Origin: Streptomyces olivochromogenes
GTDB lineage: Bacteria; Actinomycetota; Actinomycetes; Streptomycetales; Streptomycetaceae
Reading direction: 5' to 3'
Length of the DNA: 64,000 nt
Assembly: GCF_021538895.1 (NCBI RefSeq)
Contig: NZ_JADDRL010000003.1
Coordinates: 140,001-204,000, forward strand
In this document: positions 18,018 through 25,753 of the stretch, piece by piece
Layout: every line of letters starts with the position of its first letter
How positions within the stretch are numbered: position 1 is the stretch's first letter
Notes under the pieces: generated by a model
The model's database searches: none
The model's input: the letters and a program-made list of their open reading frames with translations, nothing else
What the model was told of the DNA's origin: nothing
Position numbers and translations under genes: made by a program

Positions 18018-18872
18018 TCAGACGGCGTGCAGCAACGGTGCGATCACGTCGAGCGAGTCGGGCCGGCTGAGCATCGTGTAGTGGTCGCCCGGACAGACCT
18101 GCACGGTCAGTCCGTGCGGGGCGAGCGGCTGCCAGCCGAGCGTGGGATCGCCCGGGACGAGACTGCGCTCGGCCTTCACCAGCACCAGGGGGAGTGCGGC
18201 GGGGGAGGGGTGGTGCGGGGCCGTCAGGCGGTTGTTGCGCAACAGCCCGTCGACATAGGTCTCGTAGAGCTTGCGCAGGCCCGGCAGCGGGGTCTCCGGG
18301 AGCAGGGCCCGGGCGGCGACCGCCGCGTCGAGCACCGCGGCGAGGCCCTCGTCGGTGCCGCACCCGGCGAGCGCGCCCGGGTCGGGTACGACGGAGCGGC
18401 CCCGCTTCGCGCCCAGGTACATGGCGAACCAGCCGAGCAGCAGCTCGGGTTCGAGCGCGTCGTCGGGCTGCTTGTACTCCTCGGTGGGCGCGATGCTGTC
18501 CAGGAGCACCAGGCGCTCCGGCCGGCGCTCGGCGGGCATCGCCCCCGTCATGGCGAGCGCCAGGACACCGCCGAAGGACCAGCCCGCCAGGGTGTACGCG
18601 GTGGGCATCGGCTCCAGGTGGCCCAACAGCTCCTGGGCCAGGGCCTCCACGGTCGTCGCGGCCCGCCCGCCGGTCAGCGCCGCCTCCGCGTAGGCGGGGA
18701 CGGCACCCAGGTCGAGCACGGTCAGCCCGTCGCCCTCCGGCAGGGCGTCCGCCAGGCCCCGGTACACCTGTGCCGCGAGCGCGCCGGGGTGGACGACGTA
18801 CACCGTCCGGTGGCCGGGGGCGGCGGCGCGGAACGCCCGGGCGACCGGCGGCGGCACGTCACGCGGCCGCAC
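18018..18872 (-). CDS. Alpha/beta-hydrolase thioesterase
   Basis: Role: hydrolytic release of an acyl or polyketide chain, or editing of stalled chains. Seen: 284 aa; nucleophile elbow AGWSFGG with Ser99, a candidate acid Asp in the LVLLDSIAPT strand, and catalytic His264 in PGDHYTML; length and motifs match thioesterase domains of PKS/NRPS systems. The GTG at 18872 overlaps the ACP gene by 14 bases and has GAGGAAA nine bases upstream; a second in-frame GTG at 18857 is possible. It sits between the free ACP and the PfaA-like gene. Classical PUFA synthases usually lack a free-standing type-II-like thioesterase, so this gene suggests release as a free acid; that is inference. Confidence 0.85.
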   Translation of the reverse strand: MRPRDVPPPVARAFRAAAPGHRTVYVVHPGALAAQVYRGLADALPEGDGLTVLDLGAVPAYAEAALTGGRAATTVEALAQELLGHLEPMPTAYTLAGWSFGGVLALAMTGAMPAERRPERLVLLDSIAPTEEYKQPDDALEPELLLGWFAMYLGAKRGRSVVPDPGALAGCGTDEGLAAVLDAAVAARALLPETPLPGLRKLYETYVDGLLRNNRLTAPHHPSPAALPLVLVKAERSLVPGDPTLGWQPLAPHGLTVQVCPGDHYTMLSRPDSLDVIAPLLHAV

Positions 18873-19122
18873 GCTGCGCGCTTTCCTCGGCTATGTAGGC
18901 CGCCAGCTCCTTGACCGTCGGGTGGTACCAGAGGGTCGTCGTGCTGAGCTCGAAACCGAGCCAGTTCTCCATCTCCCCGGCGAGGATGAGCGCCTCGGTC
19001 GAGTCCAGGTCCAGTTCGTCGAAGTACACCTCGCGCGAGACCTCGCCGGTCGCCACGCCCAGACGGTGGGCGATCTTCTCGATCAGCCAGTCCTCGGCCT
19101 CACGAGCGGTCACTACGGCCAT
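18859..19122 (-). CDS. Free-standing acyl carrier protein
   Basis: Seen: 87 aa, acidic, one carrier domain with LDLDSTEAL where Ser41 is the predicted phosphopantetheine site, followed by the PKS-carrier-like helix ending FELSTTTLWYHPTVKELAAYI. ATG preceded by GGAAGGA. It is the first gene of the megasynthase operon and overlaps the thioesterase start. Known: such proteins carry starter, extender or finished chains. The DSTEA core differs from the GIDSIKRVE core of the two ACPs inside the PfaA-like protein, so it probably has a separate partner, such as the thioesterase or the acyl-CoA dehydrogenases. No phosphopantetheinyl transferase is visible in the window. Confidence 0.88.
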   Translation of the reverse strand: MAVVTAREAEDWLIEKIAHRLGVATGEVSREVYFDELDLDSTEALILAGEMENWLGFELSTTTLWYHPTVKELAAYIAEESAQRAAA

Positions 19123-19463
19123 GGTCGGTCGTCCTTCCCTGAGAACGCGGGAATGCCCCGGGATTTGAGAGGCACGCCATTTCCTGCGAATACCGCGGGT
19201 AACAAGAACAGCAACTCATCAGTAAGTTGTCGTCGCCCTGAACGGAGCCCAATGGGGCATCAATGGTTCAGACATTTAGTTCGCTGGTTCGCCGAAGACT
19301 TCGGAGTGGCCGCCCGAAGCACGCAGGCCACAGTCTTGCCACGTTCCCGAATCCCGAACAACCGCTCTTCCGGAGAGTGGAAAGAAATCCGGGTTGACGG
19401 ACGTGGACCTGCGCACGGCCAATGTGTCCGGCGGGTGAAGGGTCGAGGAGCGGCGCCGGATTA
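19123..19463 (-). promoter_or_regulatory. Control region of the Pfa-like operon
   Basis: 341 bases without a gene between the AraC-type gene and the ACP gene, less GC-rich than its surroundings. It must hold the operon promoter if the AraC gene is transcribed separately. Candidate sites seen: the direct repeat CAATGG at 19250-19255 and 19261-19266 (11-base spacing, one helical turn, as AraC proteins often use); the palindrome CCGAAG-A-CTTCGG at 19292-19304; and the inverted repeat CAACT...AGTTG near 19213-19230. No confident -35/-10 pair was identified. Confidence 0.45.
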
Positions 19464-20357
19464 CTACAGGTGGCGTGCCTGCGCCTCGCGCCGGAAGGCG
19501 CCGGGGGTCGAATTCACCCGTCGCGTGAAGAACTTGCCGAAGTTGGTCACTTCGGAGAATCCGAGCTGCCGGGCGATGGCGCTCAGGGGCAGGTCCGTGT
19601 GGACCAGGAGGCGGCGCGCCTCCAGGGCGACCCGGGCGTCGATCACGTCCTTGGTCGAGGTGCCCGCGACGGCGCGGCAGGCCCGGGCCAGGGCGCGTGT
19701 GCTGCAGTTGAGGGCGGCGGCGTAGTCCTCCACCAGCCGGGTGGAGCGGTACGAACGGTCCAGTTCGTCACGGAACTTCAGGAAGAGCTCGCCGTGGTCG
19801 CCGCCGAAGGTGTCGGTTTCTGTGTCCTTGTGGCGGAGCCGGCACGTCTGGTCGATGTGGAGCAGGACGACGGCCAGCAGATGCTTCAGGAGCTCCTGGC
19901 CCCGGCCCCGGTCCGGCCGCTCGAACTCCTCCTGAAGAAGCCTCAGGACCCCGCGCAGCGCCGTGTGTTCGTTGTCCGTCAGCTGCCAGTGGGAGGGGCG
20001 CAGCACATCGTCGAGCATCCCCGTTCGGGCACCCATCCGCAGCGGGAAGTTCTCCGTGAACATCACGACGTCGGCGTCCATGCCGGACGGCGCGAAGCAC
20101 TGGACCACCTGGTTCGGCCGGGTCCACAGCAACGTGCCCGGACGGCACGGGAATCGGGTGGAGTCGATCGAGTAGCTCCCGGCCCCCTCCGTGACCAGAA
20201 CGATCTGGTGGAAGTCCAGCCGGTGCGGGGCGGAGCGGAAGTCCGCGGAGACCGTGCCGCGCAGCTCGCCCAGGGTCGTCGTCGCCAGGCCGAGGCGCGG
20301 TCGGCAGGCGGGGGAGTAGGGGATGACGGGGATCCGTAACGATGCGAAATCGACCAT
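19464..20357 (-). CDS. AraC-family transcriptional regulator
   Basis: Seen: 297 aa. The N-terminal 160 residues resemble a cupin sensor (HRLDFHQIVLVTEGAGSYS, then PGTLLWTRPNQV); the C-terminal 100 residues form the two-helix-turn-helix AraC domain, with ALARACRAVAGTSTKDVID and the second motif PLSAIARQLGFSEVTNFGKFF. ATG start MVDFASLRIP. It lies immediately upstream of the megasynthase operon on the same strand, so it is the best candidate for its specific activator. The ligand is unknown; a lipid or fatty-acid ligand would be logical but is inference. Confidence 0.9.
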   Translation of the reverse strand: MVDFASLRIPVIPYSPACRPRLGLATTTLGELRGTVSADFRSAPHRLDFHQIVLVTEGAGSYSIDSTRFPCRPGTLLWTRPNQVVQCFAPSGMDADVVMFTENFPLRMGARTGMLDDVLRPSHWQLTDNEHTALRGVLRLLQEEFERPDRGRGQELLKHLLAVVLLHIDQTCRLRHKDTETDTFGGDHGELFLKFRDELDRSYRSTRLVEDYAAALNCSTRALARACRAVAGTSTKDVIDARVALEARRLLVHTDLPLSAIARQLGFSEVTNFGKFFTRRVNSTPGAFRREAQARHL

Positions 20358-20471
20358 GAACGTTCCGGGATCGACCTTTCAATGGCCACTTGAGGGTTCA
20401 ATGATAGAGGCGGTCGCCCGGTGCCAGGTCACTTCTGGTGCACACAAAAGTCAACACGCACCCATGCCGTG

Positions 20472-20494
20472 CTTCACGCGCTCATGCCGTGAAG
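20472..20494. promoter_or_regulatory. Inverted repeat upstream of the IclR gene
   Basis: CTTCACG (20472-20478) and CGTGAAG (20488-20494) are perfect 7-base arms separated by nine bases, ending 20 bases before the IclR ATG. The heptamer-containing text CATGCCGTG also occurs twice as a direct repeat (from 20463 and 20483). A regulator operator, perhaps autoregulatory, is plausible. Confidence 0.4.
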
Positions 20495-20514
20495 GTGAAG
20501 GGAATCTGAACGGG

Positions 20515-21306
20515 ATGACCGCTCCCCGCTCCGCCGCTCCGGAACGCTCAGTCGTCGATCGGACGCTCAGCATCCTCGGCGCCTTCGACAAGGACAATCG
20601 CACTCTCACACTCAGCGATATCAGCCGCCGCTCGGGGCTGCCCGTCGCCACGGTCCACCGCATTGTGAACAAACTCCACGGCTGGGGTGCTTTGGAGCGG
20701 TGTGCCGACGGCGGATACAGCATCGGACTGCGTCTGTGGGAGACGGCCGTACTGGCGCCGCGCTCCTCCGCCCTGGCCGCCGCCGCGCAGCCGCACCTGG
20801 TCGCGCTGCACGGGCAGACCTCGCTCGCCACGACCCTCGCGATCCGCGACGGCGGCGAGAGCATCTGCCTGTCGTTCGTCTCCAACGACGCGGACGCCGT
20901 GGCCTGTTACGGCGGTCCGGGCCGCCGGCTGCCGCTGCACGCCACGGCCGTGGGGCTGGTGCTGCTCGCCCACGCCGGTGACCTCGTCCAGAAGGAGGTG
21001 TGCAGCGGCCCGCTGCGCCCGTACACGCGCCACACGATCACCAGCGGCACGCTCCTGAAACGCTGCCTGGCCAAGGTCGGCCGGGAGGGCCACGCGGTCG
21101 TCCACGGTGCGCTCAGCGAGGGCCGGGGCGGCTTCGCGGTCCCCGTGCGCGACGGGCGTGGCGTCGTGGTCGCCGCCGTGGGGGTGGTCGGGGCGGTCGA
21201 CGTCATCCGGCCGGCGCGGCTGGCACCCCAGGTCCGAGCCGTGGCCGACGCCGTCTCCCGGTGCCTGAGGGCGGACCGTCCGCGGGTCGCGGAGGTCGGC
21301 GCCTGA
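20515..21306 (+). CDS. IclR-family transcriptional regulator
   Basis: Seen: 263 aa from ATG MTAPRSAAPE. The N-terminal winged helix has LSDISRRSGLPVATVHRIVNKL (about residues 33-54); the C-terminal effector domain contains LAIRDGGESICLSFVS, the LPLHATAVGLVLLA segment and GGFAVPVRDGRGVVVAAVGV. Family role: ligand-responsive repressor or activator of catabolic genes. It is divergent from the AraC gene across 157 bases and is followed by a strong hairpin, so it is a monocistronic gene at the cluster edge. It could co-control the Pfa-like operon or mark its border. Confidence 0.9.
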   Translation: MTAPRSAAPERSVVDRTLSILGAFDKDNRTLTLSDISRRSGLPVATVHRIVNKLHGWGALERCADGGYSIGLRLWETAVLAPRSSALAAAAQPHLVALHGQTSLATTLAIRDGGESICLSFVSNDADAVACYGGPGRRLPLHATAVGLVLLAHAGDLVQKEVCSGPLRPYTRHTITSGTLLKRCLAKVGREGHAVVHGALSEGRGGFAVPVRDGRGVVVAAVGVVGAVDVIRPARLAPQVRAVADAVSRCLRADRPRVAEVGA

Positions 21307-21326
21307 CAGGGCGGGGCGAGTCCCAA

Positions 21327-21357
21327 GACCGGCGCCCGAGTGGGGCGGGCGCCGGTC
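21327..21357 (+). terminator. Hairpin terminator after the IclR gene
   Basis: Perfect 11-bp GC-rich stem GACCGGCGCCC / GGGCGCCGGTC with a 9-base loop, 20 bases after the stop. No T-run follows, as is common in Streptomyces. Confidence 0.8.
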
Positions 21358-21514
21358 GTGCGTGGGGGGACGTGCGCGGGGCAAGGCCTTGGGCTTCGCC
21401 CGGGGGCGAGCGCGGCGGTGTAAACGCTCTCATGCTTCCCCGTGCGACCGCGCTGCACACGGTGAGCAAAAGGTATGGCGAAATGGTTCACGTGGCCGCC
21501 CCGCACCGCCGGTC

Positions 21515-21907
21515 TCAGCAGTCCCGGAACTCCGGTGACTGGTTGAGGATCTGGGCGCGCGTCGAGGTGAACCGGGTGTGCGTCGCGCCCCCGCGCGCCT
21601 CGGGGTGGAAGGCCGCGACCCGGTGGCAGTTCTGGAACGCGAGCGCGACACCGAAATGGCGTTCCAGGCTGCCCCGGATCGCGTCACTGGACAACGCGCG
21701 CAGCAACTGCCCGCGTTCCCGCTCCGAGGGCGGCGGGGTCTGGTTGTCGGCGAACTCGGCCTGGCCGTCGCGCAGTTCGGCGGCGAGACGGGCGATGAGG
21801 TCGTAGGCGTACGGCAGGGACGTGCGGACCGTGGTCACGAAGTCCTTCTCCCGCACCGGGCCGTTCTCGGCTTCGGCGAGCAACTGCGGGGAGACGTCGA
21901 GCGACAT
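21515..21907 (-). CDS. SCO5389-family conserved protein
   Basis: Seen: 130 aa beginning MSLDVSPQLLAEAE, with FADNQTPPPSERERGQLLRA and SSDAIRGSLERHFGVALAFQ. I recognise it as the actinobacterial SCO5389 family; no biochemical role is known to me. No membrane segment, signal peptide or cofactor motif is visible. It lies 58 bases after the CooC/ParA-like ATPase gene on the same strand; this pairing suggests they act together, for example an ATPase with a small client or accessory protein. The ATG was chosen over upstream frame extension because homologues start MSLDVS. Confidence 0.75.
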   Translation of the reverse strand: MSLDVSPQLLAEAENGPVREKDFVTTVRTSLPYAYDLIARLAAELRDGQAEFADNQTPPPSERERGQLLRALSSDAIRGSLERHFGVALAFQNCHRVAAFHPEARGGATHTRFTSTRAQILNQSPEFRDC

Positions 21908-21965
21908 GAAGGAGTGTCCTGTCTGTTGTTCGGGTGGATACGCGGGGGAGAGCCGCGAGCGGTGA

Positions 21966-22925
21966 TCAGGCGAGGGCGGCGAACGCCTGCGGCCCGGGCC
22001 GGAATTCGGGATCGACCTGGGTGGCGAGGTCCAGCCCCGTGGCCGCGTCGGCCCAGGCGGCGGCGTTGCGCAGATGGAACTCGACGGTGTGCCGATGGAA
22101 GGCGGCCCAGTCCTTGGGCCGCGCGTCGACGGCCGTGCGCAGCCGCTCCAGGGTGCGCGCGTTGTGCGGCTCCAGCTCACCGTGGTCCCGGCCCTGCTCC
22201 TGGGCGCGCACGAAGGGCGACAGCACGCAGTGGGCGAGCAGGTCGCCCCCGACGTGGGCGCGCAGGAAGTCCAGGTCGTCCTCGCCGGTGACCTTGTTGC
22301 CGACCACGGCGACCGGGACGCCGAACTCGGCCGCGTGGTCGCGGTACTGCCGGTACACCGACAGGCTCTTGAGGGTCGGCTCGACGACCAGGAAGGTCAT
22401 GTCGAAGCGGGTGAACAGACCGGAGGCGAAGGCGTCGGCGCCGGCCGTCATGTCGACCACGACGTACTCGCCGGGGCCGTCCACCAGATGGTTCAGGTAC
22501 AACTCGACCGCGCCGAGCTTGGAGTGGTAACAAGCCACCCCGAGATCGCTCTCGTCGAACGCGCCCGTGACCATCAGCGGCACCCCGCCGACCACCCGGA
22601 CGTGCCGGGAGTGGAGTTCGTCGTCCCCCAGGAGGCGCAGCAGCCGCGAGCCACGGCCCGGCGGGGTCGTCTTGACCATGGCGTCGCGGGACGGGATGCG
22701 CGGGTTCGTACCCCGCAGATAGTCCTTGATCTCCCCGGTCCGCGTGCTGAGTGGCGGGCCCGCGAACGGTTCCTCCTCGCCGAGCCCGAGGGCGTGCGCC
22801 AGGTGCTGGTTGATGTCGCCGTCGACGGCGACGACCGGCGCGCCGGAGCGCGCCAGATGACGGGAGAAGAGGGCCGACAGGGTCGTCTTGCCGCTGCCGC
22901 CCTTGCCGACGAATGCCACACGCAT
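21966..22925 (-). CDS. CooC/ParA-like P-loop ATPase
   Basis: Seen: 319 aa starting directly with the deviant Walker A motif MRVAFVGKGGSGKTTLSALF (residues 7-15, KGGSGKTT). The switch-like segment VVVDMTAGADAF and the base-recognition strand VVGNKVTGEDD are present. Family role: MinD/ParA/CooC-type ATPases use ATP to insert metals into enzymes or to position cargo. The VDGDINQHLAHALGL segment is the usual D-x-D region after Walker A. It is probably co-transcribed with the downstream SCO5389-family gene. The client is unknown. No carbon-monoxide dehydrogenase or nickel enzyme is in the window. Confidence 0.85.
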   Translation of the reverse strand: MRVAFVGKGGSGKTTLSALFSRHLARSGAPVVAVDGDINQHLAHALGLGEEEPFAGPPLSTRTGEIKDYLRGTNPRIPSRDAMVKTTPPGRGSRLLRLLGDDELHSRHVRVVGGVPLMVTGAFDESDLGVACYHSKLGAVELYLNHLVDGPGEYVVVDMTAGADAFASGLFTRFDMTFLVVEPTLKSLSVYRQYRDHAAEFGVPVAVVGNKVTGEDDLDFLRAHVGGDLLAHCVLSPFVRAQEQGRDHGELEPHNARTLERLRTAVDARPKDWAAFHRHTVEFHLRNAAAWADAATGLDLATQVDPEFRPGPQAFAALA

Positions 22926-23166
22926 GACTAACCCCCCTTGTTGAAAATGGATGTCATGATCACATGCTGGTGAGGGTCCGGCGCCGTGTCAAATCGGCGG
23001 GTGCCCCCGGCGGGTCGCGCCGCCACGGCGAACTCCGTGGTCCCACGCGGCGAACTCCGTGGTCCCGTGGGTGTGGTCCGGGCCCGGCCGGGTACGCGAG
23101 CAGGGCCGCGCCGCCCGCCACGGGTCCGGAGCGGTCCGTACCACCGCCGCTACCAGGGGATACGCC

Positions 23167-23574
23167 ATGGAGACACCCGCCTACGACTACTTCCCGACGC
23201 CTGCCGAGCAGGCGCTCGACGCGCTGGCCGTGAACGCCGAGGACCCGGCCGCCCTGGACACGCTCGCGAGCAGCGACGTGCTCATCCCGGTGCCCGACGA
23301 CGCGTCGGACGCGGACGCCGCAGACCCCTCCGCGGTCGCCCTGCCCGTGATGGACCGGCCCGGAGGCCAATCGGTCGTACCCGTGTTCACCTCGGAGGGG
23401 GCGATGGCCGACCTGCTGCCGTTCGTCTCCCGCTACCGACTGGTCCCGCTGGGCGCCCTCGCCTCGCAGTGGCCCGACGACGACCTCGCGCTCGCCATCG
23501 ACGGCAGCTCCGCCCACGCGCTGACCCTCACCTCGGAAGGCGTTCGCACGCTCCTGGCCCGCCCGACGGGCTGA
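23167..23574 (+). CDS. SseB-domain protein
   Basis: Seen: 135 aa, METPAYDYFP start, no signal peptide. The central VPVFTSEGAMADLLPF and the preceding ALPVMDRPGGQ match the SseB N-terminal domain found as single-domain proteins in actinobacteria. Function is not established; related domains occur near type VII secretion and stress genes, but nothing of that kind is adjacent here. It is followed by a clear terminator hairpin, so the gene stands alone. Confidence 0.7.
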   Translation: METPAYDYFPTPAEQALDALAVNAEDPAALDTLASSDVLIPVPDDASDADAADPSAVALPVMDRPGGQSVVPVFTSEGAMADLLPFVSRYRLVPLGALASQWPDDDLALAIDGSSAHALTLTSEGVRTLLARPTG

Positions 23575-23605
23575 ACGGGGCCCGGCAGCCGCACCCGGGC
23601 GGCCC

Positions 23606-23630
23606 GACCCGGCGGTACGCCCGCCGGGTC
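23606..23630 (+). terminator. Hairpin terminator after the SseB gene
   Basis: Perfect 10-bp stem GACCCGGCGG / CCGCCGGGTC with a 5-base loop (TACGC), 31 bases after the stop codon. Confidence 0.75.
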
Positions 23631-23635
23631 CGGTT

Positions 23636-23641
23636 CAGAAT
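23636..23641 (+). promoter_or_regulatory. Candidate -10 element, leaderless
   Basis: CAGAAT lies exactly six bases before the ATG of the next gene, and no ribosome site is present between terminator and ATG. This places transcription start at or next to the start codon. Confidence 0.45.
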
Positions 23642-23647
23642 GGCCGC

Positions 23648-24760
23648 ATGGAATGGATCTCCGGCGTGGCCGGGGCACTGTTGCTCGCAGTGGTCCTCAG
23701 CAGCATCCTGCGCACGCTCGTGGTGCCCCGCGGCCTGTACTCCGGGCTGGTGTTCCGCCTGTGGCGGACGCTGCGCCGACTGCTGCGCCTCACCTGCCCC
23801 CGCGGCGGCTACGAGAACATCGACCGCGCGCAGACCTGGCTCGCCCCGCTGATGCTGATCGGCATGCTGGCCAGCTGGCTCGGCGGCGCCCTCCTCGCCT
23901 TCGGCCTGCTCCTGTACGCGGTGTCCCCGCTGTCCTGGTCCAACGCCTTCCGCGAGGCCGGCTCCAGCATGTTCACCCTCGGCTTCGCCAGCGGCAACCG
24001 GCTCGAGCTGTCCGTCCTCGACTTCGTCGCGGCGGCCACCGGCCCGGTCGTCATCGCCCTGCAGATCGCCTACCTGCCCACGCTCTACGCCGCCTACAAC
24101 CGCCGCGAACTGGAGGTCACCCTCCTGCAGTCCCGGGCCGGCGAACCCTCCTGGGGCCCCGAGATCCTGGCCCGGCAGTGGCTCGTCGACACCGAGACCG
24201 CTCTGCCCGAGCTGTACCGCTCCTGGGAACGGCTCGCCTCGGACATGGGCGAGAGCCACTCCACGTACCCGATCCTGCTGACCTTCCGCTCCCCGCGCGC
24301 GCACCGCAGCTGGCTGGTCGGACTGATCGCGGTCATGGACGCGGCGGCCATGCAGCTGGCGCTCGCGCCGCGCAGCGCCCCGCCGGAGGCCCGGCTGGTG
24401 CTGCGCGCGGGGTTCAGCGCGCTGCGCGACATCGCCCGCGCCCTGCGCATCCCCTTCGACGCCGACCCTCGGCCGGACGCCGCCCTGCAGCTGACCCTGG
24501 TCGAGTTCGACGCGGCGGTGGCGATGCTGGAGGCGGCGGGCTTCAGATCCGAACGCACCGTCGAGGAGGCGTGGCCGCAGTTCCGCGGCTGGCGGATCAA
24601 CTACGAGACGATCGCCTACGAACTGTGCCGCCGCTGCGACGCCGTACCCGCCCTGTGGACCGGTCCGCGCGACTTCGCCGCGAGTCCCGTCCCGCCCCGG
24701 CGCCCGGCGGACCGCCGTCCCGGCGAAGGTCGGCCGGAACTGCCCCCTGCCAAGGGGTAG
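23648..24760 (+). CDS. Ion-channel-like membrane protein
   Basis: Seen: 370 aa. Three N-terminal hydrophobic segments (about 4-24, 66-92 and 120-145) flank the pore-loop-like FREAGSSMFTLGFASGNRLE (about residues 99-118), an arrangement reminiscent of two-pore-domain potassium channels but with TLGFASG in place of a canonical TVGYGD filter. The remaining 220 residues are cytosolic and mostly helical. No partner gene is adjacent. Ion selectivity cannot be inferred; without the canonical filter a potassium-channel call would be unsafe. Start ATG MEWISGVAGA; the transcript is probably leaderless. Confidence 0.65.
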   Translation: MEWISGVAGALLLAVVLSSILRTLVVPRGLYSGLVFRLWRTLRRLLRLTCPRGGYENIDRAQTWLAPLMLIGMLASWLGGALLAFGLLLYAVSPLSWSNAFREAGSSMFTLGFASGNRLELSVLDFVAAATGPVVIALQIAYLPTLYAAYNRRELEVTLLQSRAGEPSWGPEILARQWLVDTETALPELYRSWERLASDMGESHSTYPILLTFRSPRAHRSWLVGLIAVMDAAAMQLALAPRSAPPEARLVLRAGFSALRDIARALRIPFDADPRPDAALQLTLVEFDAAVAMLEAAGFRSERTVEEAWPQFRGWRINYETIAYELCRRCDAVPALWTGPRDFAASPVPPRRPADRRPGEGRPELPPAKG

Positions 24761-24826
24761 TGCACCCGGCTCCGGAGGGAAGATCCCAGCGGAGGACGCT
24801 AAGGACAGGGATGGCGAGAGGGGCGG

Positions 24827-25726
24827 ATGATCGTGAGGGTCGTCCTGCTGGGCACGGCCGCCGGCGGCGGATTCCCGCAGTGGAACTGCGCCTGCGTGCT
24901 GTGCGTGGCCGCCCGGGACGGCAAACTGCCCTCCCGCACCCAGGAATGCGTGGCGCTCAGCGGCAACGGACGCGACTGGTGGCTGCTCAACGCCTCGCCC
25001 GACATCCGTACCCAGCTCAACGCGGCCCTGGTCCTGTGGCCCGGGCCCGGACCGCGCGACACCCCGCTGCGGGGCGTCCTGCTCACCGACGCCGAGGCCG
25101 ACCACGTCACCGGCCTGACCGTGCTGCGCGGGGCGGCCGGCCTGAAGGTGTACGCGGCCCCGCCGGTCCGCGCCGCGCTCGCCCCCGCACGCGTCGCGCT
25201 CGACCGCTACGCCCCCTGGGAATGGGCCGACAGCCTGGCCGCCGGCGGATTCGTGCTGGCCGGCGGGCTGGTGGTCACCGCCCACCCGGTGGGCACCAAG
25301 GTGCCGAAGTACGTACCGGTCACCGGGGCGCCGGAGCCGGACGACCGCTGGGTGACGGCCTACCGTGTCGAGGACCTGTCCACCGGAGGGGTCCTGGTGT
25401 ACGCGCCCTGCGTGTCCGCCTGGTCGCCGGTGCTGGACGAGTTGTGCGCGTCGGCCGACTGCGTGCTGCTGGACGGCACGTTCTTCAGCGCCGACGAGAT
25501 GGGCACGGCCGTGCGACCGGGCGCCGGGCAGGCGGAGATGGGGCACCTTCCGGTCATCGGACCGAACGGCAGCCTCGCCGCGCTGCAACGCCACCCCGGC
25601 GCGCGCCGGATCTACACCCACCTCAACAACACGAACCCGCTGCTCGACCCGGCATCGGCGGCCCGCGCGCAGGTGGCCGAAAAGGGCGTGCAAGTCCTGC
25701 CGGACGGGGTCGAGTTCAAGGTCTGA
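24827..25726 (+). CDS. pqqB: PqqB-like metallo-hydrolase, orphan
   Basis: Role in the family: PqqB is a metallo-beta-lactamase-fold protein that hydroxylates the tyrosine of the PQQ precursor in pyrroloquinoline-quinone synthesis. Seen: 299 aa, the usual PqqB length; GTAAGGGFPQWNC at the N-terminus, with the CxxC-like NCACVLC after it, the metal-site segment LLTDAEADHVTGL, TFFSADEM, GHLPVIG and the HLNNTNPLL signature near the C-terminus. Odd: pqqA, pqqC, pqqD and pqqE are absent from the window. It may serve a distant pqq locus or do a different oxidation. ATG overlaps a GAGAGGGG ribosome site region. Confidence 0.85.
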   Translation: MIVRVVLLGTAAGGGFPQWNCACVLCVAARDGKLPSRTQECVALSGNGRDWWLLNASPDIRTQLNAALVLWPGPGPRDTPLRGVLLTDAEADHVTGLTVLRGAAGLKVYAAPPVRAALAPARVALDRYAPWEWADSLAAGGFVLAGGLVVTAHPVGTKVPKYVPVTGAPEPDDRWVTAYRVEDLSTGGVLVYAPCVSAWSPVLDELCASADCVLLDGTFFSADEMGTAVRPGAGQAEMGHLPVIGPNGSLAALQRHPGARRIYTHLNNTNPLLDPASAARAQVAEKGVQVLPDGVEFKV

Positions 25727-25753
25727 TCGGCTGGGCTGCCGGCCCGGCGCCCG

